From DALYDD01 sp031973395 (GTDB taxonomy: Bacteria; Patescibacteriota; Minisyncoccia; Phycocordibacterales; CAIZLB01): DNA of 64,000 nt. The stretch is from NCBI GenBank assembly GCA_031973395.1, contig DALYDD010000004.1, positions 1 to 64,000 on the forward strand. Direction: 5' to 3'. Position numbers and translations under genes: made by a program. The notes under the pieces are model-generated. The model was not told the origin of the DNA. It did no database searches and was given only the letters and a program-made list of their open reading frames with translations. Below, piece by piece: positions 24,912 through 35,420 of the stretch. Each line of letters begins with the position of its first letter. Within the stretch, counting starts at the first letter, position 1.

Positions 24912-25748
24912 ATGAATATATTCAATAAGAATGGCTTGAAAAAAGTAGTGCTTACAGCGTGTTTCGGTATCATGTTTCTGACTGGGGGAGGAACTGTATA
25001 TGCTCACGAGCTTTTACCAAAAGCTTTGGTGGAATATATGGAAAAGAATCCAAATGCTACGCCGGAGGAAATCCAAGCTTATGTTCGCGATAATGCACCT
25101 GAATTTGCCGAAAAATATAAAGATAAGGAGGCGGTGGTTAAAATTCTTCGAGGTCAGAATACTAATTTTCTGGATAATGCCTGGGATTTCTTGAAACTCG
25201 GCGTGCATCATATTTTGTCGGGCCTTGATCATATTCTCTTTGTCCTCTCACTGCTTCTCGTTTTCGTTTCCGCGAGAGAAATTCTCAAATTGACACTGAC
25301 ATTTACCGTCGCACATAGCATTACTTTGATTTTGGCGGGCGCGAGTATTATTACACTGAGTCCTCGGATAACAGAGCCGATTATTGCCTTATCGATTGCA
25401 TATGTGGCGATTACGACCGTCTATTTAGCCCAGAAAAAAATCAGGGGCAGGAATATATTTTCTAGCGAGAAGGCCAAAATGGCTACAGTCTTTTTCTTCG
25501 GACTATTCCATGGTTTGGGTTTTGCAGGATTATTGCAAGAAGTACATGTCCCTCAAGGAAATTTTGTTTCCTCTCTGTTTTCTTTTAATATCGGAATTGA
25601 ATTAGGGCAATTAATTATTGTGGCAATTGCTTTGCCGATTATCTTTTGGGCAAGAAAAAAGACTTGGCACCCTTTGATTATCAAAATAGTCGCAGCAATC
25701 ATAGGATTGCTAGGAATTATCTGGGCGATTCAAAGAATTTTGGGATAA
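24912..25748 (+). CDS. HupE/UreJ_2-family membrane protein
   Basis: 278 residues. Signal peptide (about 1-32), a short extracytoplasmic helical part rich in charged residues, then six to seven TM helices with the family motifs LGVHHILSGLDHILFVLSLLL, FTVAHSITL and FGLFHGLGFAGLL (conserved His in each). HupE/UreJ relatives are linked to nickel or cobalt uptake, but many members have unknown substrate. It is the last gene of a three-gene run starting at 23816. Confidence 0.88.
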   Translation: MNIFNKNGLKKVVLTACFGIMFLTGGGTVYAHELLPKALVEYMEKNPNATPEEIQAYVRDNAPEFAEKYKDKEAVVKILRGQNTNFLDNAWDFLKLGVHHILSGLDHILFVLSLLLVFVSAREILKLTLTFTVAHSITLILAGASIITLSPRITEPIIALSIAYVAITTVYLAQKKIRGRNIFSSEKAKMATVFFFGLFHGLGFAGLLQEVHVPQGNFVSSLFSFNIGIELGQLIIVAIALPIIFWARKKTWHPLIIKIVAAIIGLLGIIWAIQRILG

Positions 25749-25815
25749 GGATTAAAGATTTCGGGCCACTCCAGGCTCTCTCGGGCCGAGATTTGTCACT
25801 TATTTTCGATATCTT

Positions 25816-25980
25816 TTACTTCCCGTACCGCTGCGTCAGTTCACGTTTGATTTCGTGCTCCGCTTTTTGGCGATTTCGTCCATCGAGTATTCCAATTGCC
25901 ATGACACCGTAGCCAATCTCCTTGAGGTAAAGCGGTATAACAGGGAAGAGTATTTCGCTCGCAATATCTGTAAAAAACTA
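25816..25980 (-). pseudogene. Remnant of an MFS transporter N-terminus
   Basis: On the minus strand the frame reads FFTDIASEILFPVIPLYL, then KEIGYGVMAIGILDG, the strongly conserved first-helix region of a major facilitator subfamily (SFFTDxASExxxPxxPLFL). An in-frame stop lies just before it and the frame ends 20 residues after GILDG in an unrelated charged tail (stop at 25816). Only about 35 residues of transporter remain. Apart from this remnant I see nothing convincing in 25749-26300, only AT-rich upstream sequence of the giant gene. Confidence 0.6.
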
Positions 25981-26300
25981 ATCAGTTATAAGAGCGAAAT
26001 ATTCATAGTCAGGAAAGCTGGTCTTTTGATTCGGAAAATTTTAAACCTAAAAATTGGTCAAGATAATAAAGTGGCTCATAGGGCTATATTTTTCAAATGT
26101 TAAGACTTGAAAGGTTTGCTGGGTCAGAGGGTGAATGTTCAAGAAAATCAATACGAGGGTTGCTACTCCAAATATAGGGGGGCGGGGTTTTTCATTCATC
26201 TCTATAATAAGAGGGATTAAGCCCTGGGGCAAGAGTGTGGTATTTTCCACAAAAGTATAGGGTGTAGGGTGTATCGTAATTGTCAAAAAAAAGATATAAT

Positions 26301-29300
26301 ATGTATTACATGATCCCGATTCCTGGTATGCCAGCGCCTGAACATGGGCATGGCTTCTCTGCACAAAATTTCCCCAAAAAACAATTTTCGGCAAAAAAAA
26401 TAGCCGGAGTTATTTTATTTGGCTTGGTTGCTATTCTTGGTATTTTGCAAATTCATAAGCAGGTATCAGCAATCGCAACTACCATTGCTGTCATGTCTGA
26501 TGGTGGTGGGTCTACTGCGCAACAAATGATCGATGATTTGGATCAAATCCTTTTGCAAAAATTGTCCGGTTGGAATATTGATGCGGTCGGATGGAACGGA
26601 GATATTGGGTATGACACACTAGGGTCAGGTACTTCATCTGTGGCTTTTGCGGTTGGAGCTTATGACTCATCGACTGCTGGTGTGGCGGGTATTCCACTCT
26701 TCCTTGCAGAAGGTAACCATGAAGCGGAGAATGCTGCCGATGTCCTCCGGCTTAGACAAATGTATACGCGATATCAAGGCTATGCGACAAGTTCGGTTCA
26801 TGGCCCTCTAGGGTGGAACTTTTCTCAAATGCCGAATGCGTATTCTTCGACAACAAACTATGCATATGATATCGGTGATATCCGTGTAATTGTTGTAAAC
26901 CAGTATGCTGCAACTACTAGTGATGCGGTAAATACGACAGGTAGGGTTCACGAACAGGTTTTCGAATGGATTAAGAGCGAAATTAAGAAGACAACCAAAC
27001 AGCACATCGCGGTAATGGCCCATGAGCCGGCGTATCCGGTGCCTTCTCAAGTAAGCGGAAACCATATCGGCGATTCCCTTGATGCAGATCCTGCAAACCG
27101 AGATAAATTTGTAAACCTTCTTGCATCGTATGGTCAGATTAATCATTTCGTAGGTCATACACATATTGCTGATTTGTACGAAATGAAAAACACTACTGCG
27201 GGTGTGAATGGTGATGCCCGAACAACAACGACGTCACTGGATGGAGGTATCTGGGAATTAGACTCCGGAGGATTTGGTGATAAGGCTCCGGGTGGTGGTG
27301 GACAGCATACATATCCTGGAATCGGTTATTTGCACACAAATTCAGCTAACTGGGGAGACTATACATTGATGCTTGTATATGGAGAGGGTTCGCCTCAGTG
27401 GGCCGCTCCCACCTCGGAAACCGTAGGTATCAGCAACCTGACTAGACAAATTTTGGTAAATACATGGCAAGGTGCTGGTACAGGAACCTCATCAAATGGA
27501 TTATTTGATATGAGTTATTATGTCGATTATACAGATGCTGTGGCTGCAAATCCTGACTGGTCTGCGAATAATTCCGGAAAGTGGTGGGAGCCTGCATTTA
27601 GTACTACGACTGCAGGATGGACCAGTGGCGAGTTAGGTGTTGGGTATCGAACTGATGCTGCTGCGCCGCAGTGGATAAATAAGCCGATTGATGCTTTTGG
27701 TGGTCTTGCAACCACCACTCCGCAGGTATATAGCATCATGCAGCGAATAGTTTTCCCTGCGACCACAACCTCTTCATACGGTAATATGACTCTACACCTT
27801 GACGATGATGATGGTGTAATGGTTTGGCTCAACGGTACGCTCATTTTGAATAGTACAAATGCTTCTGTGACCGCACCAACAACAGGAAGCGGAGCTGAAT
27901 ATTTTGATAAGGTGCAAACTAATACCTCAAACGGTTGGGTAGGAACATCGATTAGTCCGACATTTAGCACGGTCGATATATCTGCATTCAAAGGCTCATT
28001 GGTTAATGGGCAGAATACATTGGTGGTTTGGAATATAAACGGAGGAAGCAGTACGTCAACCGACCTAGGCGTCGCTGTTCGATTATCGATTTCAGGTGCA
28101 GTTGACGCTATTGCTCCAAATATTTCAAGTGTTGCTTCTACAACTCCCACCGTGAATACAGCAACGGTGTCTTGGACGACAAATGAATCATCTGATTCAC
28201 AAGTTGAGTATGGTTTAACGAGCACCTATACGGCATCAACTACACTGGATACAAACATGGTTACAAGTCACTCTGTAAATATTTCAGGTCTTGCAACTTC
28301 AACTACGTATCATTTCCGCGTGATATCAAAAGATGCTTCGGCTAATAGAACAAACTCTACGGATTATACATTTACCACACCTGCGTCAACCCCGTCAGCT
28401 GCCACAACTACTTTACGAGAAGGGCAAAATGGGTATACAGGAATGACGGATACATATCTGAACGCAAGTTCTACATATACCAATAACGGGACAGCTACCA
28501 CTATGCTCATTGACGGTGCTGCACCATTTGCAAACGGTTTAATGAAATGGGATGTATCGTCAATTCCAAGCAATGCCACAATTCAAAGTGTGAGCATTTC
28601 TTATAATGTAACCAATAACTCTGGGGCTAATACGTATACAATATATAAATCAACTCAGAACTGGGTAGAAAATGAGACCAACTGGGCTTCTAGTTCAGTG
28701 TCGGTACCGTGGGGGTTACCTGGCTCACTCGATAATTCAGATGACTATGTGGACACGTCGCTCGGTACCCTTGGTACCGCGTCTATTGCTCCAGCAACAT
28801 CGACATTGAATGCGGCAGGTATTGCTGTTGTTCAGGGTTGGGTTTCTGGATCTACTCCAAACCAAGGATTCTTTATTAGTAGGACTAGTACTGCAGATAT
28901 TGATGGATTGCAATTTGATTCAAGTGAAGCGGCGACCGTAGGTAATCGTCCAGGGCTTACTATCGTCTACAATCTTCCGAGTGGTCCCGATATTACGGCC
29001 CCCGTTGTATCGGCTGTTGCATCAAGTACCACTGCTTCAGCGGCAACAATTACTTGGACAACAAATGAGGCGGCCACAAGCACAATTGATTTTGGTACAA
29101 CATCGGGGTATGGTACGGCATCATCTTCTGCGACTGCGACAACCTCACATAGGATTGTCATTTCTGGGCTCGCAAGCAGTACTTTGTATCATTATCGCAT
29201 TAGTGTGTGGGACACATCTGGCAATTTGGCCACGACCTCTGACCTAACATTTACAACCACCGCCCCAGATACGACGGCGCCGAGTATCGTTGGAAATGTT

Positions 29301-32300
29301 GCATCCTCTACGACTTCAAGCTCCGGGACTATTACTTGGACAACAGACGAAGCTGCTTCTTCGAGAGTTGTTTATGGTACAAGCACTGGTACATACACCG
29401 CTTCTTCGACATCTGCTACAGCTACAACTAGTCACTCCCATGTTCTCTCAGGGTTGCTTGGTTCCACACCTTATTATTTCCGAGTGGTGTCCACTGATGC
29501 GTCTTTGAATACATCAACTTCATCTGAAATGATATTTACAACTAGCGGAGGGGCAACGACGGTCTCATTGCGAGAAGGTCAGAACAGTTATTCTGGAATG
29601 GTGGATACGTATCTCGATAGTGCAGCAGTAACAACGAATCAAGGTACGAATGTGATTGTCGCGATCGATGGGTCACCTGCATTGACTGGTCTCATGAAAT
29701 GGGATCTATCTTCGATACCGTCAAGCGCCACTGTCTCAGATGTAAAGCTTGTTTATAACGTCACTAATATAACTGCAAATACATACAATATATATAGATC
29801 GCTACGCGCATGGACAGAAGGCGGTGCAACATGGAATACATACGATGGTACTAATTCGTGGGGTACTGTTGGGGGGTTAAATGCGACATCAGACTATAAT
29901 TCAACGTCTCTTGGAACTGTGGGTGTAAATAGTTTGGGTCTTGCTACTACGACACTCAATGCTTCTGGAATAACTTTGGTGCAAGGCTGGGTAGATGGAT
30001 CTATTACAAATAATGGATTTACTCTACATCAATCGGCATCAACAGACAGTGTTCAATTTGATTCGAGCGAGGGTTTAACAACCGCCTTGCGTCCGGCACT
30101 TGTCGTTACTTATAGCACAGGCGGACCCGACACCACACCTCCGGTAATATCAAGTGTTGCTTCTTCGACAACTGAAACCACTTCAACGATTACCTGGAAC
30201 ACTGATGAATCGGCAACGACGGCTATGGTGTACGGAACGGTTTCTGGAACACTTGGCACAGCGAGCTCTTCTGCATCAACTGGTACGACACATAGTCTGG
30301 TTTTGACGGGATTGGCTCCTGCAACTACGTATTATTTCCGAGTGGTTTCAACAGATGGTTCAGCGAATACTGCGACATCTTCCGAATTTTCATTTAGAAC
30401 CGTAACACCTGAGGCTACAAGTACGGCATGGTGGAACGCATCTTGGGGTAAGCGTATACCTGTCACATTTGATAATGTCGGACATGCAGAAAATTTAACC
30501 AACTTCCCAGTACGTGTGGTTTTGAATAGTTCGCGCATTACATACGGAGATTTCAAGGCGAATGGAGACGATATTAGATTTGTCGATGCGGATGGTGCAA
30601 CAGTTTTGCAATATGAAATAGAAAACTGGGATACTGCGAGTACTTCAAATATTTGGGTAAAGGTTCCTCAAGTCAATTCGGCTTCTTCGAATGACTTTAT
30701 ATATATGTATTATAACAATCCTGCTGCAAGTGCCGCAGCAACGACAACTGGGGTTTGGGATAGTAATTACAAGGGCGTATGGCACTTGGGTCAGAATCCA
30801 GCAGGTACTGCTCCGCAGATGCTCGATAGTACAATAAATGCAAAACATGCGACGACGGCCGGTTCAATGACTGCGGATCAGCGCGTACTAGGTCAATCTG
30901 GATTTGCGGTGAATCTCACAGGTAATGATTACCTTTCAATGGGGGCGCTGGGTGCTATGGCAGGCGGACGAACTGTAAGTATGTGGATCAATGGTAATTC
31001 TTGGACTCGAACTGATACAGGTGATAATGCCCTGTTCGCATTCAATACCTCTGCTGGTGGAAATACGGATATTGTTCGTATCAGTACGGCAGGTTCTATT
31101 GGTCACTATAACGGAACAACGGTTGTTCCCGCTTCCAGTTCTGTGGCCATCGCAACAGGCGGATGGCACCATATTTCGATTGTCTCTTCGAGTACGGCTA
31201 ATGCCAGCTTGATTTATCAAGATGGTGTTTTGGTGGGAACAGCAGCTACTTGGGCACCGGCAGTTGGAGCAACGGATGTATTCTTTGCGGGTCAAGAAAT
31301 TGATACTACGACCGCGAGCGACTTCTTTAATGGAAAGCAAGATGAAATTCGTGTCGAGTCAGCTGCGAGAACGGCTAAATGGATACAGGCACAATTTGAA
31401 ACACAGGAAGATTCATTTATCACATATGGTTCCGCAGAAAGTGGTGCGGATACGACACCACCTGTCATTTCAAGCATTGCTTCTTCTACCGCAACCTCTA
31501 CGGCTTCGATAACATGGTCAACAAATGAAGTGGCAACATCTACTGTTCAATATGGATTAACCACAAGTTATGGATCACAAGCGACTTCAAGTGGTACAAC
31601 AACGCATTCGGTATCCTTGTCCTCACTTACACCGAACACTCTTTATCATTACCGAGTTACTGCCATAGACGCATCGACCAATCTCTCGACATCAACAGAT
31701 ATAACATTTACCACGACCGCCATAACAGATACTACACCGCCGGTTATTTCAGATATTGCATCTTCGACGAGTACATCAACCGCCTCTATAACATGGTCAA
31801 CTGACGAGGCTGCAACATCTACTGTTCAATATGGATTAACCACAAGTTATGGATCACAAGCGACTTCAAGTGGGACGAGTACACATTCAGTCTCATTGTC
31901 TAGTTTGACTCCAAATACTCTGTATCACTATCGAGTCACAGCGATTGATTCAAGTACGAATACTTCGACTTCTTCAGATCGAACATTCACGACTACGGCT
32001 TTGCCTGACACTACGGCACCTACCATAAGTGCCGTCGCTTCGACGACAGGTGTTACGACAGCGACTATTACATATACAACCAATGAAGCTGCAAGTTCGA
32101 CGATAGACTATGGCTTAACTACTGGCTATGGATCACAAGCAACTTCAAGTGGAACCACAAGCCACTCGGTCTCATTATCTGGTCTGACATCTTCGACTCT
32201 TTATCATTACCGAATCACAGCAACAGATTCGAGCGGTAATGCCTCATCGACAACCGATCTCACGTTTACGACTACTGCTGCACCAGATGTCACTCCGCCT

Positions 32301-34103
32301 GCGGTTGAGCTCACTGCACCTGCGGCAAGTGCATTGGTGACAGGGTCTTCGGTTACATTAACCGCATCCTCTTCTGATGGTGTCGGTGTAGCGGGAGTTA
32401 AATTCTACGTCGACAATACATTGATCCAGTCAGAAGACACCTCTTTCCCTTATACGTTGAGTTGGGATAGTACATCAGTTGCGAGTGGTACAAGGATATT
32501 AATTGCTGTTGCTCGAGATTCTGCCGGCAACCAAGCAACTTCTTCACCGGTATCTGTGACTGTAGACAATGCTGTGCCGGTGATCTCGAATATCGCAAGT
32601 TCTTCTGCGCAGACGACCGCATCAATCAGTTTCACTACAAATGAAAACACTACGGTCCGTGTAAACTACGGTCTGACCAGTGGCTATGGATCAAGTACGG
32701 CATTTACATCTACTGCAAGTACGACACATACAGTGGCGCTAACTGGTTTGAATCAAAATACTGCATATCATTTCCAAATTGAAGTAAGAGACGCTGTTCC
32801 GTTTACTGCTACGTCTACAGATCGTATTTTGACCACTACACCCGATGTGACAGCTCCTGTAATTAGTACAATAGGCGCTGTCGCTGCGAATACATCTGGA
32901 ACTATTTCTTGGGTCACAGACGAAGCCGCTTCTTCCCAGGTCACATATGGATTACTTAGTAGATACGATCAAATCACTGCAAAAACTGATACTTCACCAC
33001 GTGTTACTGATCATAGTGTCTCGATCACAGGATTATCTTCTTGTGCCGTTTATTCGTACAAAGTTATTTCTCAAGATACTGCTGGCAATACTTCGACTTC
33101 TTCTGCTACGGAATTTGTTACAACTGGTTGTACTGGCGGTGCAGCGGCAGGTGCGAATGAAGAACAGCAAATTGCAACTTCTACCGGAGGTAATGTAGAA
33201 CTTATCCAGGGGGGTGAGGGAATAGGGCTTAATATCCCGGCTGGATTTTCTTCAACTTCGAGCTCAACAGTATTCCAGATCTTGCAGGTAAATGCAGCGG
33301 CCGTAGCAAATGGTGGTGGTGCCCCAGCTCCGGGTATGGCTCCTGTTGATACGTATATGTTTAGACTTAATGCGTTGACTGCGATTAATACGGTAATCAC
33401 ATCATTTGATGCAGAGATCACCATCACTATTACATATTCAGATGCAGATGTTGCTGGATTCGATGAGAGTACGCTCAAGATGTATCGCTACGATGGATCA
33501 TCGTGGCATGAACTTGATGACTGTGTATTGAATACCACTTTGAATACGATTACCTGTACTACGACTCGATTCTCTGATTTTGGAATGTTTGGAATTCCTA
33601 TACCGGGAAATAGTGGATCTGCTCCAGTAACCGTGGCTCCAGGCAGTGTGGCCTTCACAACAGGTACAAGCGGAGGATTATTGGCCATCAACCAAAATGC
33701 ATTAGGCTGTCAAAATGGTGCGATATTCAATGTCTATAGTGGCCAACGATGCCCAAGTTCTATCGGTTCAGTGCCAACGGGTACAAATTCTGGAAATAAT
33801 ACTTCGGGTAATTTCCCAAATATTCCAGCCAATTTCTCTTTCACAAAATTATTAACACCTGGAATGACTCATCCTGATATCTTGCACCTCCAGCGAGTGT
33901 TGAATGCAGATAAGACTACAAGGGTAGCTATAAAGGGTATAGGTTCGCAAGGTAAAGAAATCGATTATTTTGGTCCAGGGACAAAACAGGCGGTAATCAA
34001 ATTCCAGATTAAATATGGTGTCATCAAGAATGCAAAAGATCCATATGCAGGTACGACAGGTCCTGGTACGCGGGCTGCGCTCAATAGACTATTGAGGAAG
34101 TAG
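26301..34103 (+). CDS. Giant surface protein: metallophosphatase, DNRLRE, FN3, DUF2341/LamG, peptidoglycan-binding
   Basis: About 2600 residues; a TTG at 26280 is also in frame. Numbering from 26280: membrane/signal segment 41-70; calcineurin-like phosphoesterase 70-370 (GDIG, EGNHE at 145, AHEP near 246, GHTH near 291); a linking beta domain; FN3 near 610; DNRLRE domain (starts LREGQNGYTGMTDTYL, about 710-900); FN3 modules; a second DNRLRE (about 1095-1280); FN3; DUF2341 (WWNASWGKRIPV, about 1380-1480) with a LamG-like module; at least three FN3 repeats; an Ig-like module; FN3; and a C-terminal peptidoglycan-binding domain (about 2517-2607). Thr/Ser-rich throughout. Role: cell-surface enzyme or attachment, inferred. 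Confidence 0.85.
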   Translation: MYYMIPIPGMPAPEHGHGFSAQNFPKKQFSAKKIAGVILFGLVAILGILQIHKQVSAIATTIAVMSDGGGSTAQQMIDDLDQILLQKLSGWNIDAVGWNGDIGYDTLGSGTSSVAFAVGAYDSSTAGVAGIPLFLAEGNHEAENAADVLRLRQMYTRYQGYATSSVHGPLGWNFSQMPNAYSSTTNYAYDIGDIRVIVVNQYAATTSDAVNTTGRVHEQVFEWIKSEIKKTTKQHIAVMAHEPAYPVPSQVSGNHIGDSLDADPANRDKFVNLLASYGQINHFVGHTHIADLYEMKNTTAGVNGDARTTTTSLDGGIWELDSGGFGDKAPGGGGQHTYPGIGYLHTNSANWGDYTLMLVYGEGSPQWAAPTSETVGISNLTRQILVNTWQGAGTGTSSNGLFDMSYYVDYTDAVAANPDWSANNSGKWWEPAFSTTTAGWTSGELGVGYRTDAAAPQWINKPIDAFGGLATTTPQVYSIMQRIVFPATTTSSYGNMTLHLDDDDGVMVWLNGTLILNSTNASVTAPTTGSGAEYFDKVQTNTSNGWVGTSISPTFSTVDISAFKGSLVNGQNTLVVWNINGGSSTSTDLGVAVRLSISGAVDAIAPNISSVASTTPTVNTATVSWTTNESSDSQVEYGLTSTYTASTTLDTNMVTSHSVNISGLATSTTYHFRVISKDASANRTNSTDYTFTTPASTPSAATTTLREGQNGYTGMTDTYLNASSTYTNNGTATTMLIDGAAPFANGLMKWDVSSIPSNATIQSVSISYNVTNNSGANTYTIYKSTQNWVENETNWASSSVSVPWGLPGSLDNSDDYVDTSLGTLGTASIAPATSTLNAAGIAVVQGWVSGSTPNQGFFISRTSTADIDGLQFDSSEAATVGNRPGLTIVYNLPSGPDITAPVVSAVASSTTASAATITWTTNEAATSTIDFGTTSGYGTASSSATATTSHRIVISGLASSTLYHYRISVWDTSGNLATTSDLTFTTTAPDTTAPSIVGNVASSTTSSSGTITWTTDEAASSRVVYGTSTGTYTASSTSATATTSHSHVLSGLLGSTPYYFRVVSTDASLNTSTSSEMIFTTSGGATTVSLREGQNSYSGMVDTYLDSAAVTTNQGTNVIVAIDGSPALTGLMKWDLSSIPSSATVSDVKLVYNVTNITANTYNIYRSLRAWTEGGATWNTYDGTNSWGTVGGLNATSDYNSTSLGTVGVNSLGLATTTLNASGITLVQGWVDGSITNNGFTLHQSASTDSVQFDSSEGLTTALRPALVVTYSTGGPDTTPPVISSVASSTTETTSTITWNTDESATTAMVYGTVSGTLGTASSSASTGTTHSLVLTGLAPATTYYFRVVSTDGSANTATSSEFSFRTVTPEATSTAWWNASWGKRIPVTFDNVGHAENLTNFPVRVVLNSSRITYGDFKANGDDIRFVDADGATVLQYEIENWDTASTSNIWVKVPQVNSASSNDFIYMYYNNPAASAAATTTGVWDSNYKGVWHLGQNPAGTAPQMLDSTINAKHATTAGSMTADQRVLGQSGFAVNLTGNDYLSMGALGAMAGGRTVSMWINGNSWTRTDTGDNALFAFNTSAGGNTDIVRISTAGSIGHYNGTTVVPASSSVAIATGGWHHISIVSSSTANASLIYQDGVLVGTAATWAPAVGATDVFFAGQEIDTTTASDFFNGKQDEIRVESAARTAKWIQAQFETQEDSFITYGSAESGADTTPPVISSIASSTATSTASITWSTNEVATSTVQYGLTTSYGSQATSSGTTTHSVSLSSLTPNTLYHYRVTAIDASTNLSTSTDITFTTTAITDTTPPVISDIASSTSTSTASITWSTDEAATSTVQYGLTTSYGSQATSSGTSTHSVSLSSLTPNTLYHYRVTAIDSSTNTSTSSDRTFTTTALPDTTAPTISAVASTTGVTTATITYTTNEAASSTIDYGLTTGYGSQATSSGTTSHSVSLSGLTSSTLYHYRITATDSSGNASSTTDLTFTTTAAPDVTPPAVELTAPAASALVTGSSVTLTASSSDGVGVAGVKFYVDNTLIQSEDTSFPYTLSWDSTSVASGTRILIAVARDSAGNQATSSPVSVTVDNAVPVISNIASSSAQTTASISFTTNENTTVRVNYGLTSGYGSSTAFTSTASTTHTVALTGLNQNTAYHFQIEVRDAVPFTATSTDRILTTTPDVTAPVISTIGAVAANTSGTISWVTDEAASSQVTYGLLSRYDQITAKTDTSPRVTDHSVSITGLSSCAVYSYKVISQDTAGNTSTSSATEFVTTGCTGGAAAGANEEQQIATSTGGNVELIQGGEGIGLNIPAGFSSTSSSTVFQILQVNAAAVANGGGAPAPGMAPVDTYMFRLNALTAINTVITSFDAEITITITYSDADVAGFDESTLKMYRYDGSSWHELDDCVLNTTLNTITCTTTRFSDFGMFGIPIPGNSGSAPVTVAPGSVAFTTGTSGGLLAINQNALGCQNGAIFNVYSGQRCPSSIGSVPTGTNSGNNTSGNFPNIPANFSFTKLLTPGMTHPDILHLQRVLNADKTTRVAIKGIGSQGKEIDYFGPGTKQAVIKFQIKYGVIKNAKDPYAGTTGPGTRAALNRLLRK

Positions 34104-34105
34104 TT

Positions 34106-35389
34106 TTACTTACTAAAACTTAAATTACCTTGAGCTTTAATTTGATCAAAACCAGAGCAAGGGATACCAGGTTGTCCATCTTTAACTTGTAGTAATGCAA
34201 CAAGGCCAATCATCGATGCATTGTCTGTTGCCAAAACAGCTTCTGGGATTAATAGAGGGATATTGAGTTCCCTGCATAGGTTTTTGAAATTCTCTCTTAT
34301 GAAATGATTGGAGATGACGCCTCCGCCGATGATGAGACTTTTTGAGCCTTGCTCCAAGATTGCCTTTTTGGTCTTTGATAAGAGGACCTCTATAACTGAT
34401 TGCTCAAACTCTGCAGCGAGATCTTCTTTTTGATTTTGGCTGAGGGGTTCATCGTTTTGTGTTTTTATTCTATCTCTCACTGCATAGAGGGCTGCTGTTT
34501 TTAATCCTGAAAAGGAGAAATTTAAATCCTTTGAGTGAATCATTGGACGCGGGAGAGTGAATTCTCTCGAAACCCCTTCTTTGTCTATGGTACTTCGAAA
34601 ACTATCAGCAAGTTTTGAAATTTCTGGTCCGCCAGGATAGGGGAGTCCTAAAAGTCTTGCCACCTTGTCATATGCTTCACCGACAGCATCGTCTACGGTC
34701 TGGCCAATTAGAGTGTATGCATGCCATGAATCTATGCTTACAAGTTCCGTATGTCCACCTGAGATAAGCAGTGCGATAGCTGGAAAATCTATGCCCGCAG
34801 GCTCTAAATTGCCTGTAGAGGCCAGTACTGATGCAATATGCCCTTCCATATGATTGATGGGGAAAAGGGGTAAATCGAACGCTATGCCTAAGGCTTTTGC
34901 AGCTGAGATACCTACCCATAGTGCAGGTTCAAGGCCAGGTCCGTATGTTACTGCGATACCAGCCAAGCTTTCTTTTATATGGGCAAAGTCAGCCGGAGAA
35001 ATACTCAATAAATATGAGACGAGGTCGGGTCCGAGGTCGTGCTCTTTCTGTAGAATATATTTTATTTTTTCAATCGTTTCAGTGGAAAGGTTTGGATTTT
35101 GCTCAATGAGGTTTTCATCTTTGTTTTCAGAATCAGGATTCGGAGGAAGGGGGACATTGAATGCTTGATTCAGGCAAAGAGATAAAACCGGCACAAAGTT
35201 TTTGCCATGTTCTCGCTTTGCAAGATTTGGGAAGACGCCGCCAAATTCTGCGTGCAATTTTGCCTGGGAATGGACTTGGTGACTCAGAATATTTAGCGCA
35301 TTGGTGTTGGAATTTTGGGCCACGACGGAACAGGCTGTCTCATCACAGCTTGTTTCAATGGCCAAAATTGATGTCTTCTGTCCGGGCAT
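34106..35389 (-). CDS. tsaD: tRNA N6-adenosine threonylcarbamoyltransferase TsaD
   Basis: About 427 residues from the ATG at 35389 (MPGQKTSILAIETSCDE). It completes t6A at position 37 of ANN-decoding tRNAs with TsaB/TsaE. Metal-binding histidines lie in REHGKNF and in NHMEGHIASVL. Motifs ALLISGGHTELV, VDDAVGEAYDKVARLLGLPYPGGP and GGGVISN are present. An acidic insertion of about 60 residues (near 85-145) lengthens it relative to the usual ~340. It converges on the giant surface-protein gene, 3 nt apart. Confidence 0.95.
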   Translation of the reverse strand: MPGQKTSILAIETSCDETACSVVAQNSNTNALNILSHQVHSQAKLHAEFGGVFPNLAKREHGKNFVPVLSLCLNQAFNVPLPPNPDSENKDENLIEQNPNLSTETIEKIKYILQKEHDLGPDLVSYLLSISPADFAHIKESLAGIAVTYGPGLEPALWVGISAAKALGIAFDLPLFPINHMEGHIASVLASTGNLEPAGIDFPAIALLISGGHTELVSIDSWHAYTLIGQTVDDAVGEAYDKVARLLGLPYPGGPEISKLADSFRSTIDKEGVSREFTLPRPMIHSKDLNFSFSGLKTAALYAVRDRIKTQNDEPLSQNQKEDLAAEFEQSVIEVLLSKTKKAILEQGSKSLIIGGGVISNHFIRENFKNLCRELNIPLLIPEAVLATDNASMIGLVALLQVKDGQPGIPCSGFDQIKAQGNLSFSK

Positions 35390-35420
35390 TTTCAGTGAAT
35401 TAAGTGATATTATATATACC

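Noticed and set aside
26047..26394. 115-codon minus-strand frame overlapping the start of the giant gene
   Set aside because: No recognisable protein features; it overlaps a strongly supported gene start.
31460..32280. DNA-level tandem repeats that could look like a CRISPR or VNTR array
   Set aside because: They are in-frame FN3 modules of the giant surface protein; no short direct repeats with unique spacers.
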